Shown here one piece after another: positions 63,248 through 64,000 of a stretch of DNA of 64,000 bases (positions within the stretch are counted from its first letter, which is position 1; each line of letters opens with the position of its first letter). The DNA is from G963677445 sp963677445 (lineage in GTDB: Bacteria > Bacteroidota > Ignavibacteria > Ignavibacteriales > Melioribacteraceae), in NCBI GenBank assembly GCA_963677445.2, contig CAXXGF010000036.1, forward strand, positions 104,623 through 168,622. The letters are read 5' to 3'. The notes under the pieces were generated by a model. That model worked only from the letters and a program-made list of their open reading frames with translations, did not search any database and was not told the origin of the DNA. The position numbers and the translations under genes are program-made.

Positions 63248-64000
63248 TGATAAAAGCTTTTCCCTTTCCTCCTGATCAATATAATGTTCCAGCAGACAGC
63301 GCAGATTTTAGTTCTCCTTACAGAATTATAACCAAGAATGGTTGCCAGGGCGCTGTTACCGAAAACAAGTCTTCCACTTTTATCAGCTTTATATACACCC
63401 ACGAGTGAGTTTTCAACAAGATTTTTATATTTTTTTTCTGATGACGCAAGCAGCTTTACCGACTCTTTTTCCTTCTCAATCAACTTCAGGTTATTCAGGC
63501 AATAAGCAATATCGCCGGTCACTTCTTTAAGCAGAGATATTTCCTCCTCCTCTGAAAAATCGCCGGTAACCAGGGCAACAGACAAATAACCGTAAAACAT
63601 CCCGCTATATTTTATCTGAAAGACTATGGATGTTTGTTCAGATTTTTGATCACTCAGCAGCTTGCAGCCCAAACAATCAGAAGCGACATCCATAATTAAA
63701 TAGTCCTTTTCTTCATTGAGTCGCTTTATACATTCAGGAAGATTAAAATTTTTAAGCTCTGATTCCCAGTTTTTTAATCTTATATGATCACCCTCCCCGT
63801 ATATATTGGTTATGTCACCGTTATTTATTAACATTATCCAGACGTGTGAATAATTACGGCATTCATACAGATATTCAACAGATTTTTTTATCAACTCATG
63901 TTTATCCCTTACCGAAACAATAAGTTGATTAATGTTTCTGATCGAAAGTAAAAGTGAATTAAGACTTTTAATTTTTTCAGATTTACCAAAAAGATCAGAT
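63202..64000 (-). CDS. Multi-PAS sensor histidine kinase, N-terminal part, cut by the window end
   Basis: The frame is open from the window edge (64000) and the real start lies outside. It reads SLLLSIRNINQLIVSVRDKH, then a GAF domain (about 63480-63900, including DVASDCLGCKLLSD) and a PAS domain (SEKKYKNLVENSLVGVYKAD, then LVFGNSALATILGYNSV). After GYNSVRRTK the frame is wrong and ends at 63202. TTG 63894 is an internal codon, not the start. The joined protein would have GAF, four PAS domains and a kinase core. Confidence 0.8.
   Translation of the reverse strand, partial: SDLFGKSEKIKSLNSLLLSIRNINQLIVSVRDKHELIKKSVEYLYECRNYSHVWIMLINNGDITNIYGEGDHIRLKNWESELKNFNLPECIKRLNEEKDYLIMDVASDCLGCKLLSDQKSEQTSIVFQIKYSGMFYGYLSVALVTGDFSEEEEISLLKEVTGDIAYCLNNLKLIEKEKESVKLLASSEKKYKNLVENSLVGVYKADKSGRLVFGNSALATILGYNSVRRTKICAVCWNIILIRRKGKSFYHCLMSMVRCKTMNCN

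Overview
The window looks like chromosomal DNA of an anaerobic, fermentative bacterium of the FCB assemblage (candidates: Ignavibacteria, Calditrichota, Marinimicrobia, Cloacimonadota). The evidence is five large secreted proteins ending in a YPNPFNP-type sorting/FlgD-like C-terminal domain, a gingipain-family C25 peptidase, a TonB receptor and outer-membrane barrels (so a Gram-negative envelope), [FeFe]-hydrogenase maturases, an NfnAB-type bifurcating transhydrogenase and fairly A+T-rich DNA. No rRNA, tRNA, CRISPR array or intact transposase was seen. The taxonomic call is inference.

Layout. 0-13.2 kb: secreted GH57 glycosidase (minus), a PspC/LiaF-like envelope-stress pair (plus), a TPR sensor kinase (minus) and a 1521-residue C25 peptidase (plus). 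13.2-19.2 kb: two inverted copies of a ~0.5-kb non-coding transposable element (MITE), each with a perfect 8-bp target duplication. They bracket a four-gene minus-strand operon (DUF1684 lipoprotein, PLP decarboxylase, MarC, LolA-like protein) and the wreck of an ATP-binding regulator gene. 19.3-22.2 kb: GNAT acetyltransferase and a frameshifted serine hydrolase. 22.8-27.2 kb: a tight operon of M64 metallopeptidase, PP2C-type phosphatase, PduS-like flavo-FeS protein and PduT-like tandem-BMC shell protein, an orphan microcompartment redox module. 27.2-29.6 kb: dense palindromic repeats and two unknown genes. 29.6-38.4 kb (minus): hydE and hydG, an EamA transporter, a TonB receptor and pntB-pntAB-pntAA. 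38.9-41.8 kb: two outer-membrane proteins (PagL-like and Wzi-like). 42.0-44.4 kb: nfnAB. 44.7-49.6 kb: prolyl oligopeptidase, DJ-1/PfpI protein and glucose-6-phosphate isomerase. 49.9-54.3 kb: a VWA / VIT-VWA pair. 54.4-64 kb: a flavoprotein-NapH-like membrane oxidoreductase, a C1 peptidase, a subtilase and a multi-PAS sensor kinase cut by the window edge.

How it fits together. Secreted peptidases of several unrelated families (C25, S8, C1, M64, S9), an amino-acid decarboxylase, a starch-type GH57 enzyme and glucose-6-phosphate isomerase suggest growth on protein and polysaccharide. NfnAB, the proton-translocating transhydrogenase, the hydrogenase maturases, the PduS-like protein and the NapH-like fusion show strong investment in NAD(P)H/ferredoxin electron flow.

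Quality caution. Five genes are split by a single-base indel in or beside a homopolymer, and a sixth has an in-frame stop near its N-terminus. This looks more like assembly error than gene decay, although a G-tract phase switch in the serine hydrolase remains possible.
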